A stretch of DNA of 64,000 nt, taken from UBA6927 sp022447855. GTDB lineage: Bacteria > Chloroflexota > Dehalococcoidia > Lucifugimonadales > UBA6927. The notes beneath the pieces are model-generated. The model searched no databases. It was not told the DNA's origin and saw nothing but the letters and a program-made list of their open reading frames with translations. Positions 17,843 through 26,339 of the stretch are shown piece after piece; within the stretch, counting starts at the first letter, position 1, and each line of letters starts with the position of its first letter. The stretch is from NCBI GenBank assembly GCA_022447855.1, contig JAKUTX010000006.1, forward strand, positions 1-64,000, written 5' to 3'. Both the position numbers and the translations under genes were made by a program.

Positions 17843-18343
17843 TCATGCTTGACTATTCTCTTGAAGGACATCATCTATTAGTTTTTTATGAGATTTTTCA
17901 TCAAGAGACTGATTGATAATTTTTTCTGCAGCAGTAATTGCAATGCCAGCAAACTCTGCACGGATTTCTTCTACTACCGCATCTTTTTCACGCTGAATAG
18001 TTGTTTCAGCTCTATTTCGTGCCTCTTGAATTTCGGCCTTCACTTGTTCCATCTCTTCTTCTCGATAACGATCTGCCATCTCACGAGCCTGAGCAATTAA
18101 TTCTTGTCCTTCAGCTCTTGCAGCATCAAGCTGAGATTTTGCTTCAGCTTGTGATTCAGCAGATTCTTTTTGAACACGTTCTGCTGTTTCCAGGCTATCT
18201 TTAATTTTGTCCGATCGTTCGTCCAACATTTTCACAATAGGTCCGTATAAAACTTTTTTAAGTATTAGCAGAAGAATTATGAAACTGATAAGTTGAGTCG
18301 CAAGACCTGGAAGGGAGATTCCCAATTGCCCCAATGCGTCCAT
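17843..18343 (-). CDS. atpF: ATP synthase b subunit
   Basis: The 166-residue protein has one N-terminal membrane helix (about residues 8-29, TQLISFIILLLILKKVLYGPI) followed by a long charged helix, as expected for the peripheral stalk. Only one b gene is present, so the stalk is likely a homodimer. It lies between atpE and atpH. Confidence 0.95.
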   Translation of the reverse strand: MDALGQLGISLPGLATQLISFIILLLILKKVLYGPIVKMLDERSDKIKDSLETAERVQKESAESQAEAKSQLDAARAEGQELIAQAREMADRYREEEMEQVKAEIQEARNRAETTIQREKDAVVEEIRAEFAGIAITAAEKIINQSLDEKSHKKLIDDVLQENSQA

Positions 18344-18383
18344 TTTAACTCCTCAAATATTAACTTTCAAAACTGTTTGATAC

Positions 18384-18617
18384 TTATACGAACTTAATGA
18401 TGATAGCGACAACTAATGCATAAATAGCGATTGCTTCAGTAAATGCTATAGCTAAAATCATGTTCTGCTGAATTTGAGGTGCGGCTTCAGGATTTCTTCC
18501 AAGTGCTTCCATAGCTTTAGAGGCAAGAATTCCAATTCCTAAACCGGGTCCAATAGCTCCGATTGCGATAGCAATCCCAGCTGCTAAGTCTTTGATATCT
18601 CCTGTAATTCCATCCAT
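18384..18617 (-). CDS. atpE: ATP synthase c subunit
   Basis: The 77-residue hairpin of two membrane helices forms the rotor ring. The polar loop is GRNPEA at 40-45 and the ion-binding carboxylate is E61 in AFTEAIAIYAL. The residue after the glutamate is alanine rather than the serine or threonine of sodium-binding rings, so proton coupling is likely. A glycine-rich first helix (IGAIGPGLGIGI) is typical. Confidence 0.97.
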   Translation of the reverse strand: MDGITGDIKDLAAGIAIAIGAIGPGLGIGILASKAMEALGRNPEAAPQIQQNMILAIAFTEAIAIYALVVAIIIKFV

Positions 18618-18638
18618 TATTTTTCTCCTTTATTTTTT

Positions 18639-19748
18639 TTAGTGGTCAGAATGAGTGTCGTGTGAAATTGTAGCCATTGCGGCGAATACTAAAGTTAGAA
18701 TTGAAAATATGAATGCTTGTATGGCTCCTACAAAAAGCTCTATCCCAAGAAATGGCACGAGACCAACGAGTGGAACCAAAAATGCCATTGCAATTAATAA
18801 TACTTCTCCAGCAAAAACATTTCCAAAAAGCCTGAATGTAAAGCTAATTAATCTCGCTAGTTCACTAATTGCTTCTAGGATTCCAACAAAAAATCCTGTA
18901 GGACCATCCTTGAAATTGATGAATTTCCCTGCATGCCCCCAACCTAATGTTGAAAATCCCCAAAAATGGACCATGACCATCGCAACAATTGCTATGGCAA
19001 GAGTCGTGTTAATTTCGGTATTAGCACTTCTAAAGAAGGGTACTAAAACACCCGCATGTTGAGTTTCTTCTGGACAATTGGTTGGAGAAATGTGAGATGA
19101 TTTCTCAGCATGAGAATCTGAGTGTCCTGCTTTTTTATGATCATCAGGGTGGCAATGTTCCCACTCTTCAGCGGTAATAACATCATTACCCGATCCCGGC
19201 ATTAAAATATTAACGGGGCCTACTTCATCGAACACTTGTAATTTAACTTCAGCTAAATCCTTATCAAGGTGGTGAGCATGTTCGGCTACATGATGAGCAG
19301 GTTCTACCCATCCAATTGTGTTAAATCCTGGTAGTATTCCAATCCAGTTTGCTGTAATCACGAACAAAAAAATTGTCATTATCAAGGGAAAAAATCGTCG
19401 AGCATGTTGTTTGCCAGCAATACTCGTAGTCAAATTAATAAAAAATTCTAAACTAACTTCGACAAATCCTTGAATTCTAGAAGGTATAAGTGTCGTTTTC
19501 CTCGTGGATACAATAGAAAAAATTATCAGTATTATGATAGCAATCCATGTTCCGATCATGGTATTTGTAATATTAAATGAACCAATTAAAGGATTCGGAG
19601 AAATATTTTCAGCAGCTAATTGGATGTGAGGAATTGGTGCACTCAAAAAACCCAACCCAAATGCACTCCCCAAAGCTCCACCGGCTAGCGAAAACACTAG
19701 TACTCCAAGAGCAGCCAAAATTAGAAACAAAAGCTTAAAATTTTTCAA
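18639..19748 (-). CDS. atpB: ATP synthase a subunit with long His-rich insertion
   Basis: Subunit a holds the proton half-channels. The essential arginine is R306 in FTFRLFGNVFAGE, and the usual TANWIGILPGF and NTTLAIAI helices are present. At 369 residues the protein is roughly 100 longer than common homologues. The extra length is a soluble segment at about 145-240, between the helix ending in LPGF and the one beginning NTTLA. It contains 12 histidines, 2 cysteines and many acidic residues. The N-terminus has an extra hydrophobic helix (residues 5-30). Confidence 0.95.
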   Translation of the reverse strand: MKNFKLLFLILAALGVLVFSLAGGALGSAFGLGFLSAPIPHIQLAAENISPNPLIGSFNITNTMIGTWIAIIILIIFSIVSTRKTTLIPSRIQGFVEVSLEFFINLTTSIAGKQHARRFFPLIMTIFLFVITANWIGILPGFNTIGWVEPAHHVAEHAHHLDKDLAEVKLQVFDEVGPVNILMPGSGNDVITAEEWEHCHPDDHKKAGHSDSHAEKSSHISPTNCPEETQHAGVLVPFFRSANTEINTTLAIAIVAMVMVHFWGFSTLGWGHAGKFINFKDGPTGFFVGILEAISELARLISFTFRLFGNVFAGEVLLIAMAFLVPLVGLVPFLGIELFVGAIQAFIFSILTLVFAAMATISHDTHSDH

Positions 19749-19773
19749 TATTTCTTATTTTCCTACAGTAAAA

Positions 19774-19995
19774 TTAATTTTCTTTATTTTCTAAAACCAA
19801 CGATTTCAAACCAACGTAAGTGCCATATCCAGCAATTATCAGACCGAGTAACAATCCTGTAATAGTCAACATAGGGGAAGAATTAATAACTTTGTCTAAA
19901 TAATTCCCAAATAATGTTAGTCCTCCCATACAAATGGCAACAAACCAACCAATTCCTACCAAGCCAAATACTCGTCTTAGGTTATGGTTCCTCAT
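19774..19995 (-). CDS. AtpZ/AtpI-like membrane protein
   Basis: The 73-residue protein has two membrane helices (about 10-30 and 42-64) separated by a short loop with NYLDK and a GLLLGLIIAGYGTY second helix. These features and its place as first gene of the atp operon match the AtpZ/AtpI small proteins that assist c-ring assembly or Mg2+ supply. The exact subfamily is not resolved. Confidence 0.8.
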   Translation of the reverse strand: MRNHNLRRVFGLVGIGWFVAICMGGLTLFGNYLDKVINSSPMLTITGLLLGLIIAGYGTYVGLKSLVLENKEN

Positions 19996-20031
19996 ATGAC
20001 ACCAGACGTAATTAATTTAATCTTAATGTAT

Positions 20032-20061
20032 AGATTAAATGGAAAGTAATGCTGACGTCAA
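20032..20061 (-). promoter_or_regulatory. candidate promoter of the atp operon
   Basis: On the minus strand TTGACG (20061-20056) and TAATCT (20037-20032) are separated by 18 bases, about 35 bases before the first atp gene. The -35 matches the consensus at five of six positions. Confidence 0.5.
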
Positions 20062-20119
20062 CATGTCTTATAAATTCACTGATTTATTTAAACAATTTTT
20101 AAAGTTTTGTTATGTGGAA

Positions 20120-20674
20120 TTAATCGGCGGATGGTTTTTCTTTGGATTCTCCGAGGTCGTCTATCTCCAAAGATCCAATAAAATCCGAGAAGGCAGACAT
20201 TTTTTCTATCTCTTCTTCATTTAGGTGTTGTTTATTTTTTGAAGAAGATTCTTTTTCCGGCTGTCCTGTACTCGGATCTAATACGATGCTTGCTTTATCC
20301 ATGACTTCTTGAGTTGCAAAAATAGTTGCTTCTGATCTCAAAGCTAATGCGATAGCATCACTAGGTCTGCAATCTAAATCAAAAGTTTCACCATTTCGTT
20401 CGAGAATTATTTTCGCGAAAAAGGTATCTTGCTCAATGTCTGTAACGACAATACTATGAACTTTTGCACCTAGTTCCAAGATGGTTGAAACTAATAGGTC
20501 ATGTGTAAGAGGTCGTGGAACCTCAGCAGCATCTAGTTGAATTTGAATTGCATCTGACTCAGGTCCGCCAATCCATATTGGAAGGCATCTTTCTGATGAC
20601 TTTTCCTTTAAAACTAAGACTCTTTGCAGAGTAGTTCTACTTATTCTAATACTTTCAATTTCCATTTCCTGCAT
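20120..20674 (-). CDS. bifunctional nuclease (BFN/DUF151) domain protein
   Basis: The first 140 residues are a DUF151/BFN domain with VLVLKEKSSERCLPIWIGGPESDAI-type sequence, RPLTHDLL and the CRPSDAIALALR motif. BFN proteins from plants and Mycobacterium have reported nuclease activity; the bacterial role is unclear. A charged tail of about 45 residues follows. The ATG at 20674 (184 residues) is preferred because AAGGA lies 7 bases upstream and family members start near MEIESIR; an ATG at 20692 is also in frame. It follows DUF951 in a likely pyrF operon. Confidence 0.85.
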   Translation of the reverse strand: MQEMEIESIRISRTTLQRVLVLKEKSSERCLPIWIGGPESDAIQIQLDAAEVPRPLTHDLLVSTILELGAKVHSIVVTDIEQDTFFAKIILERNGETFDLDCRPSDAIALALRSEATIFATQEVMDKASIVLDPSTGQPEKESSSKNKQHLNEEEIEKMSAFSDFIGSLEIDDLGESKEKPSAD

Positions 20675-20718
20675 GAAAAATTCCTTATCCATAAATGGAT
20701 TTTTTGATAGTATACTAA

Positions 20719-20919
20719 TTATAATTCATTTTGTAACAAGGATTTTATCCGTTTTGTTGCTTTTGACCTGGGAAAAGAAACAAATCTGTTGCATTTAACA
20801 CACTTAATTTTAATGTTTGCCCCAACATAAATGATTTCCCATTCTTCACTACCACATGGATGAAGTTTCCTCAATTGAAGTCTTGATCCTATTTTTAAGC
20901 TATTTATATCTATTCCCAT
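20719..20919 (-). CDS. DUF951 family protein
   Basis: The 66-residue protein has the DUF951 signature: LRKLHPCGSEEWEIIYVGANIK-like beta strands, a CVKC pair and a basic end. The family is widespread in Firmicutes and Chloroflexota and is often next to translation or replication genes; its role is unknown but a small nucleic-acid-binding fold is plausible. Its start overlaps the end of pyrF by 10 bases. Confidence 0.85.
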   Translation of the reverse strand: MGIDINSLKIGSRLQLRKLHPCGSEEWEIIYVGANIKIKCVKCNRFVSFPRSKATKRIKSLLQNEL

Positions 20920-21746
20920 GCTCTGCCAAGTTGTTTTAGTGAATCATTAATTAAAGAATTCAATTCTTTGGTAGCAATAGCAATTTCTTTGTTAAAATTG
21001 TTTATTGAATTTGGTGAGTATATTATTCCTCTTGATGAATTGATAATGATATTGTGATGTTTTGCGTCCAAGCCCGCCTCAATAGATGATTTCAGATCGC
21101 CTCCTTGAGCACCAATACCTGGAATTAAAATTGGCATCCCCGGACAAATGGATCTTACTTTGGATAGTTGTTTTGGTGAGTTAGCACCGACTACTAGTCC
21201 AACATTATTGTTTCTATTTGCTTGATTAGCTAATTCGGCTAATAATTGAAAATAAGGAACTTCATTTTGTGGATTTGAAACAATCACGTCTTGTAATTCT
21301 TCAGCTCCGTCATTAGAAGCTCTGCACCAAACAAAAATTGATTTTTCAGGATTTTCTGTAAAAGGTTCTATTGACTTTAGCCCAGAAAAAGCATTTATAG
21401 TTATTGCATCAAAATCCCAAAATTCAAACATTGCTTTTGCATAGAATCCATTGGTAGAGTCAATGTCACCTCTTTTTGCATCTCCTATTATAGGTATGTC
21501 TGGTGCAACTGTTCTAAGATATTGAACTGTTGCATTTAAAGCATTTAGTCCATTTATTCCTTCAGCTTCATAAAATGCAAGATTGGGTTTGTAAGCACAT
21601 ACATTATTCTTGGTTGCATCAATAATTGATTTATTGAAAGTAAAGATGTCATCAAAAAGCATTAATTTGGGATCAGGGTCAAGCCCAATGCTTATTAGAC
21701 TTTTGTTTTTTGTTGATGCAGCAGCTAATTTATTGTTAAATCCCAA
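20910..21746 (-). CDS. pyrF: orotidine 5'-phosphate decarboxylase (type 2)
   Basis: This enzyme makes UMP from OMP in pyrimidine synthesis. The catalytic Asp-Lys-Asp network is visible in IIGDAKRGDI (D89, K91, D94), with the phosphate-binding VLVVGAN-like segment (VGLVVGANSPKQL) and PGIGAQGGD. At 278 residues it is the longer type 2 enzyme. No other pyrimidine gene is nearby; it heads a unit with DUF951 and BFN. Confidence 0.94.
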   Translation of the reverse strand: MGFNNKLAAASTKNKSLISIGLDPDPKLMLFDDIFTFNKSIIDATKNNVCAYKPNLAFYEAEGINGLNALNATVQYLRTVAPDIPIIGDAKRGDIDSTNGFYAKAMFEFWDFDAITINAFSGLKSIEPFTENPEKSIFVWCRASNDGAEELQDVIVSNPQNEVPYFQLLAELANQANRNNNVGLVVGANSPKQLSKVRSICPGMPILIPGIGAQGGDLKSSIEAGLDAKHHNIIINSSRGIIYSPNSINNFNKEIAIATKELNSLINDSLKQLGRAWE

Positions 21747-21864
21747 AATTTTTCCTACTTAAACTAAAAAATATTTTAATTCTGACAGTCTATTCTAAGA
21801 TATTTTTTGTCGCAACCCGAAAGGATATCAGGGAATTTAAGCTAGAAAAAATGATCCATAATCT

Positions 21865-22962
21865 TCATTTATTTACCAAAATACTACTAGCTTTAATAAT
21901 CAAGTATATCTTTTGTCCCTCTAAGAGGTTTAATTTCTTAAGAGCATCAAATGTTATTTGAACTGCCAAATAATTCTCACTATTATTTTTATCTAGTTGA
22001 CAATAAACTAAAACATTCGAATGAGTTTTTTGAATTTTTACAATTTTGGATTCTATAGAATTTCTAGCACTTATATTTATTTGATTTTCAGTTGCAATTA
22101 GAATATCACTCGCGTTTATTACTAGGGTGACTTTCTGATCCTCTTTAAACTCTGATCCTACAGCCACAAATTGTTTATTATTTGATTCTATTATTACTGA
22201 AGAGTCACTATTTTGACTTATAATGATGCCTGTTAAAATATTTTCGAATCCCTCAAAATCATTTGAGGAAAACAGTTGAGGGTATGTCTGAGTTTGCATA
22301 GTGTTAATGTGACCAATATTCTTACCTTCTCTTAACACATATATTGAATCCGAAAATGATATTACGTCAGATAGTGAATGTGAAATACATACGATCGGTA
22401 TCGAAAGCTGTTCATTTACAGATTTGAGATAAGTAATAAGTGTAGTCCTTAAGTTTGCATCTAAGGCTGAAAGAGGCTCGTCTAACAGTAAAATTCTAGG
22501 GGATGTTTTTAAGGCTCTTGCTAAAGCAACACGTTGCATCTCTCCACCTGACAAATTATTAATACCTCTTTTCATAAGTGGAGAGATTTTCAATGTTTGA
22601 ATAATATTTTCTGTAGGTATTCTTGAAGGGTTATTAGAAAATTTTTGTCCATAATTAATATTCTTTTCAACATTCATGTTTGGAAATAACATTAAATCTT
22701 GGAACACATAACCCATATTTCTGTTTTCAAGTTTCTGATTTAATTTTGTTTCAGAATTATATAATTCAATTCCATTCAGCGAAAGATATCCTGCATCAGG
22801 GTTCGTAAAACCCATAATGCAATTCAACAAAGTGCTTTTACCACTACCAGAAGGGCCAAATATGGCAGTAATCCCTGTATCAAATTTGCCTTTACAGTTT
22901 AAACTGAAATCATCAAATTTTTTGCTGAACTCGAATTCTAGAATGTTTTTACTATGTGTCAT
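21865..22962 (-). CDS. modC: molybdate ABC transporter ATP-binding protein
   Basis: The 365-residue ATPase has Walker A GPSGSGKST, the signature LSGGEMQRVALARAL and Walker B ILLLDEPLSALD. The C-terminal third contains a TOBE/Mop-like oxyanion-binding region (about 285-362), which is characteristic of ModC. It powers molybdate (or tungstate) import and is the last gene of modABC, 3 bases after modB. Confidence 0.93.
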   Translation of the reverse strand: MTHSKNILEFEFSKKFDDFSLNCKGKFDTGITAIFGPSGSGKSTLLNCIMGFTNPDAGYLSLNGIELYNSETKLNQKLENRNMGYVFQDLMLFPNMNVEKNINYGQKFSNNPSRIPTENIIQTLKISPLMKRGINNLSGGEMQRVALARALKTSPRILLLDEPLSALDANLRTTLITYLKSVNEQLSIPIVCISHSLSDVISFSDSIYVLREGKNIGHINTMQTQTYPQLFSSNDFEGFENILTGIIISQNSDSSVIIESNNKQFVAVGSEFKEDQKVTLVINASDILIATENQINISARNSIESKIVKIQKTHSNVLVYCQLDKNNSENYLAVQITFDALKKLNLLEGQKIYLIIKASSILVNK

Positions 22963-22965
22963 AAT

Positions 22966-23634
22966 TTATATTTTGGAGTCTTTGGGAGGGTTTGAAATCC
23001 AGTTATAGATAAAAATGCTAACAATAGCAATCGCAGCCGAGATAAGTGCTAGCTGCCCTGCATTATTCGTATGTCCTAGTTGCATTTCAGTGAATATTGC
23101 GAGAGGAATTGTTTGAGATTTTCCATCAATATTCCCTGCAAAAATTATAGTTGCACCAAATTCACCTAGCGCCCTCACAAAACCTACAATAATTCCTGCA
23201 AAAATACCCCTTTTGGCGAGCGGGATAGTAATTGTAAAAAACACTTGAATAGGCTTTGCTCCTAGTGTTCTAGCAACCTGCTCAAATCTATTGTCAATAG
23301 ATTCCATTGCAGAAATAATACTTCTAGCCATTAGAGGAAATGACATTACAGCTGCAGCAATTGTTGCTGCAATCCATGTAAATGCAATATCTGTAGAAAA
23401 TAAATTGGATATTAGTTTCCCTCCAAACCCATGCATTCCAAAAAATTTTAGCAATGCAAAGCCAACTACGACTGGAGGAAGAACAAGTGGTAACATGACA
23501 ATTGTTTCAATAATAGATTTGGTTTTTAAAGACAATTTTGATATTAACCATCCAACTAATACAGCTATTGGAAGGTTAATCAAGGTGGCTATTCCCGAAG
23601 TAAGTAATGAAAGATTTATTGGTGAAAGGTCCAT
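22966..23634 (-). CDS. modB: molybdate ABC transporter permease
   Basis: The 222-residue membrane protein has about five to six helices and the EAA-type loop segment FEQVARTLGAKPIQVFFTITIP, which docks to the ATPase, followed by GFVRALGEFGATIIFAGN as in other ModB proteins. Gene order and spacing (2 bases from modA, 3 from modC) support the assignment. Confidence 0.93.
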   Translation of the reverse strand: MDLSPINLSLLTSGIATLINLPIAVLVGWLISKLSLKTKSIIETIVMLPLVLPPVVVGFALLKFFGMHGFGGKLISNLFSTDIAFTWIAATIAAAVMSFPLMARSIISAMESIDNRFEQVARTLGAKPIQVFFTITIPLAKRGIFAGIIVGFVRALGEFGATIIFAGNIDGKSQTIPLAIFTEMQLGHTNNAGQLALISAAIAIVSIFIYNWISNPPKDSKI

Positions 23635-23636
23635 AT

Positions 23637-24437
23637 TTATTTATACATCTCAAATCCATGCTTTCTAAAAATATTTTCCGTTGATTTAGTCTGCAAAAAT
23701 GATACAAATTCATTAGCTAATATTTTTTTAGATGACGAATTATTTATGGCTAATATATATTTGATTTCTTTATAACTTTCTTGTGGAATTATGTCAAAAA
23801 TTTCTATACTAGGAAGAGTAATAGCATCAGTGTGGTACACAATAGCAGCCTGAGCAGCTCCTGTAGTTACAGCTAACATTGCAGCCCTAACATCTGGAGT
23901 AGTTAAGATTTTATCACTTAATGAACCCCACAAATTTAAATTTGTTAATGATTCTTTTGCATATACTCCTGCTGGAGCTAATCTTGGGTCTGCAATAGCA
24001 ACATATTTGATCTTATTATCGGATAACAGTGAAAGTGAAGAAATATTTCCTTTGAAAAAATCAGGCCTTGTAATTAAAACCAAGTGATTTGAAAGTAAAT
24101 TGACTGTTTCTGTTTCTACTATATCTCTTTCCAGCAGAAATTTTATAGGGCTTTCACCCGCGGATAAAATTAGATCTCCTGGAGATCCGATTAATAGTTG
24201 TTGCGCTAGGAACTGTGATCCTGCATAGCTAATATACACATTTCGCTCTTGATCTTTTTCGAATTCAATAATAATTTCATTCATTACGTCTGCCATACTA
24301 GCTGCACTCAAAACTGTAATAGAATTTACGTCATTTGAGCATGAAAGATTTAAAAAAATTGTAATACTAATAAGAAAATAAACGGGTGAAAATAATAAAT
24401 TTTTTTTAATTGAGTTTGTATCCAATTTAGTTTCCAT
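23637..24437 (-). CDS. modA: molybdate-binding lipoprotein
   Basis: The 266-residue protein has a hydrophobic leader (residues 13-32) ending in a lipobox LNLSC, so C33 would be lipidated and the protein anchored outside the membrane. The mature part has ModA motifs: TVLSAASMADVMNEI, SYAGSQFLAQQL and GAAQAAIVYHTDA. It delivers molybdate or tungstate to ModBC. Its presence implies molybdo- or tungstoenzymes elsewhere in the genome. Confidence 0.93.
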   Translation of the reverse strand: METKLDTNSIKKNLLFSPVYFLISITIFLNLSCSNDVNSITVLSAASMADVMNEIIIEFEKDQERNVYISYAGSQFLAQQLLIGSPGDLILSAGESPIKFLLERDIVETETVNLLSNHLVLITRPDFFKGNISSLSLLSDNKIKYVAIADPRLAPAGVYAKESLTNLNLWGSLSDKILTTPDVRAAMLAVTTGAAQAAIVYHTDAITLPSIEIFDIIPQESYKEIKYILAINNSSSKKILANEFVSFLQTKSTENIFRKHGFEMYK

Positions 24438-24454
24438 TAAATTTCAAAATATTG

Positions 24455-24482
24455 TTGTAAGTATTATAAGGTATGTTATACT
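24455..24482 (+). promoter_or_regulatory. promoter of nusA
   Basis: TTGTAA (24455-24460) and TATACT (24477-24482) are 16 bases apart. A start near 24489 would give a leader of about 77 bases that contains the hairpin at 24508-24530. Confidence 0.5.
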
Positions 24483-24507
24483 TAATATAAGTTAATCGTT
24501 AAAGTGT

Positions 24508-24530
24508 AAGTGGGTTGTCCCCACTTTTTT
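24508..24530 (+). terminator. terminator-like hairpin in the nusA leader
   Basis: AAGTGGG (24508-24514) and CCCACTT (24520-24526) make a 7-bp stem with a 5-base loop, followed directly by a T run to 24530. It lies between the candidate nusA promoter and the nusA ribosome site, so it would act as an attenuator of the nusA transcript, not as the end of an upstream gene (modA runs the other way). Confidence 0.55.
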
Positions 24531-24565
24531 ATTGGTAAATAATTTTGTTTTAGGAGGCGACTGAA

Positions 24566-26158
24566 ATGAAAAGCGAAATAGATATCGCCCTTAAACAGCT
24601 TGTTGCTGAACGTAATCTACCTCCTGAAACTGTAATTTCTGCATTTACTGCTGGTTTAATTTCTGCATATAAGAAAGAAAGTATAACTCCAGAAAGTCAA
24701 AATGTTTCTGTCAAATTAGATCCTACTCAGGGTGATGTCACTATAATAATACGTAAGGAAGTAGTACAAGATGTGTCAGATACTGATTTAGAGATAGCTT
24801 TTTCTGACGCTCAAACACTGGATGATTCTGCTTCTATTGGTGACATGATTGTAACCAAGAGTATGCCCTATGAACTTGGCAGAATTGCTGCGCAAACTGC
24901 ACGTCAAGTAATGATGCAGCGCCTTAGAGAAGCAGAGCGTGAGTTTGTATTAGCTGAATATTCAGGTAGAGAAAATGATATTTTCTTAGCTACAATTTTG
25001 CGAGTTGAACAAAGAGTTGTAATAGTAGATTTAGGTAATAGTACTGAAGCAGTAATGCCAAAACCAGAACAAGTATTTAGTGAACGCTATCGTCAGGGCC
25101 AGAAAATGAAAGTGGTTTTAAAATCTGTTGAAAACTCCGCCAAGGGTCCTGAATTAACTGCTTCACGGAGTGATAGTAACTTAGTAAGAAAATTATTTGA
25201 GATGGAAGTTCCTGAAATTTTTAATGGTGCTGTTGAAATAATGGATATTACTCGCGAGGCAGGATCTCGAAGCAAGGTTGCAGTTCGAGCGAAGCAATCT
25301 GGCGTTGATCCAGTTGGTTCTTGTGTTGGACTTAGAGGTATTAGAATTCAAAACGTAGTTAATGAGTTACAGGGAGAAAAGATCGATGTGATTGAATGGG
25401 ACTCAGATCCATCAGTATTCATCTCCAGAGCATTGAGTCCAGCTCAAGCGCAACGTATTATTCTTGACCATCCTGAAAAGATTGCTATTGCCGTAGTTTC
25501 TGACCAGCATTTATCTCTAGCAATTGGCAAAGAGGGTCAAAATGCTCGCTTGGCTGCGAGGCTCACTGGGTGGAGAGTTGATATTAAAGGCGTAGAAGAA
25601 GTTGATCCCACTTTAGAAGATAAGCCTTTAGAAGATACTGAAATCATTACTACTGATCCTGAACTTGTAGAAGATATTGTTCCTGAAATAAATGATATTG
25701 AAGAAATACCAGAACCTATTTCAGAAGAGACTCCAGTTCTAGAGGTCTCTGAAATAGTTGATGAATCAACTGTCCTGGAATCAGTAATTGAATCAACTGA
25801 GGAAGAAATTACTGAAGAAATTGCTGAGGAAAAAGTTGAAATAAATGAAGAATTCGTTGCTTCGGAAGCTGAAGTAGCCCAACAGGCGATAGAAGAAGAA
25901 TTTGATGGTTCCGCAACAGTCGATGAGAATGATTCTGCAACGTCACTTCATGATATTGAGGATGACGTTTGGTCAGTGAATCGAGCAAAGAAATCAGCAG
26001 TTCAAGAGCCAGAAGATGGGGCTATTAGATTTGCCGAAGACATTGAGGGACTCCGAGGTGGAGTTACAGTACGTCGAGGATCTAGGGGACGGCGTGACAA
26101 TCCAAGAGATGACGCTAAGAAAAGAAGAAATACTAAAGCTGGTCGTAAGCGTAGATAA
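24566..26158 (+). CDS. nusA: transcription termination/antitermination factor NusA
   Basis: Domains in order are the RNA-polymerase-binding N-terminal domain (about 1-130), S1 (about 135-200), and two KH domains (about 230-345) ending in SLAIGKEGQNARLAARLTGW. After residue 345 comes an unusual tail: about 130 residues dominated by Glu, Asp, Ile and Val with few basic residues, then a short Arg/Lys-rich end. A strong AGGAGG ribosome site precedes the ATG. rimP, usually directly upstream, is absent here. Confidence 0.96.
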   Translation: MKSEIDIALKQLVAERNLPPETVISAFTAGLISAYKKESITPESQNVSVKLDPTQGDVTIIIRKEVVQDVSDTDLEIAFSDAQTLDDSASIGDMIVTKSMPYELGRIAAQTARQVMMQRLREAEREFVLAEYSGRENDIFLATILRVEQRVVIVDLGNSTEAVMPKPEQVFSERYRQGQKMKVVLKSVENSAKGPELTASRSDSNLVRKLFEMEVPEIFNGAVEIMDITREAGSRSKVAVRAKQSGVDPVGSCVGLRGIRIQNVVNELQGEKIDVIEWDSDPSVFISRALSPAQAQRIILDHPEKIAIAVVSDQHLSLAIGKEGQNARLAARLTGWRVDIKGVEEVDPTLEDKPLEDTEIITTDPELVEDIVPEINDIEEIPEPISEETPVLEVSEIVDESTVLESVIESTEEEITEEIAEEKVEINEEFVASEAEVAQQAIEEEFDGSATVDENDSATSLHDIEDDVWSVNRAKKSAVQEPEDGAIRFAEDIEGLRGGVTVRRGSRGRRDNPRDDAKKRRNTKAGRKRR

Positions 26159-26238
26159 TTTTCATTTACAGCCATTTGTACTTGTATTCAAAACTTAGTT
26201 GAGAATTTTGAATTGATACTATGTCTGTTTGTGGTCCG

Positions 26239-26254
26239 ATAGTTTAAAAACTAT
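26239..26254. other. short AT-rich palindrome upstream of infB
   Basis: ATAGTTT and AAACTAT are separated by two bases in the 181-base gap between nusA and infB. It is not followed by a T run. It could be an operator or chance; nothing else is recognisable in the gap apart from a lone TTGACT at 26274 with no matching -10. Confidence 0.25.
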
Positions 26255-26339
26255 TCAAACATTAATGCAAATTTTGACTTTGTCGTGTTATCCTAGGAGT
26301 GAAAAGCAATTTAAATTTGTAAGGTAATTGATTAATATA

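Noticed and set aside
26274..26302. Promoter TTGACT before infB
   Set aside because: No -10-like sequence occurs at 15-19 bases spacing.
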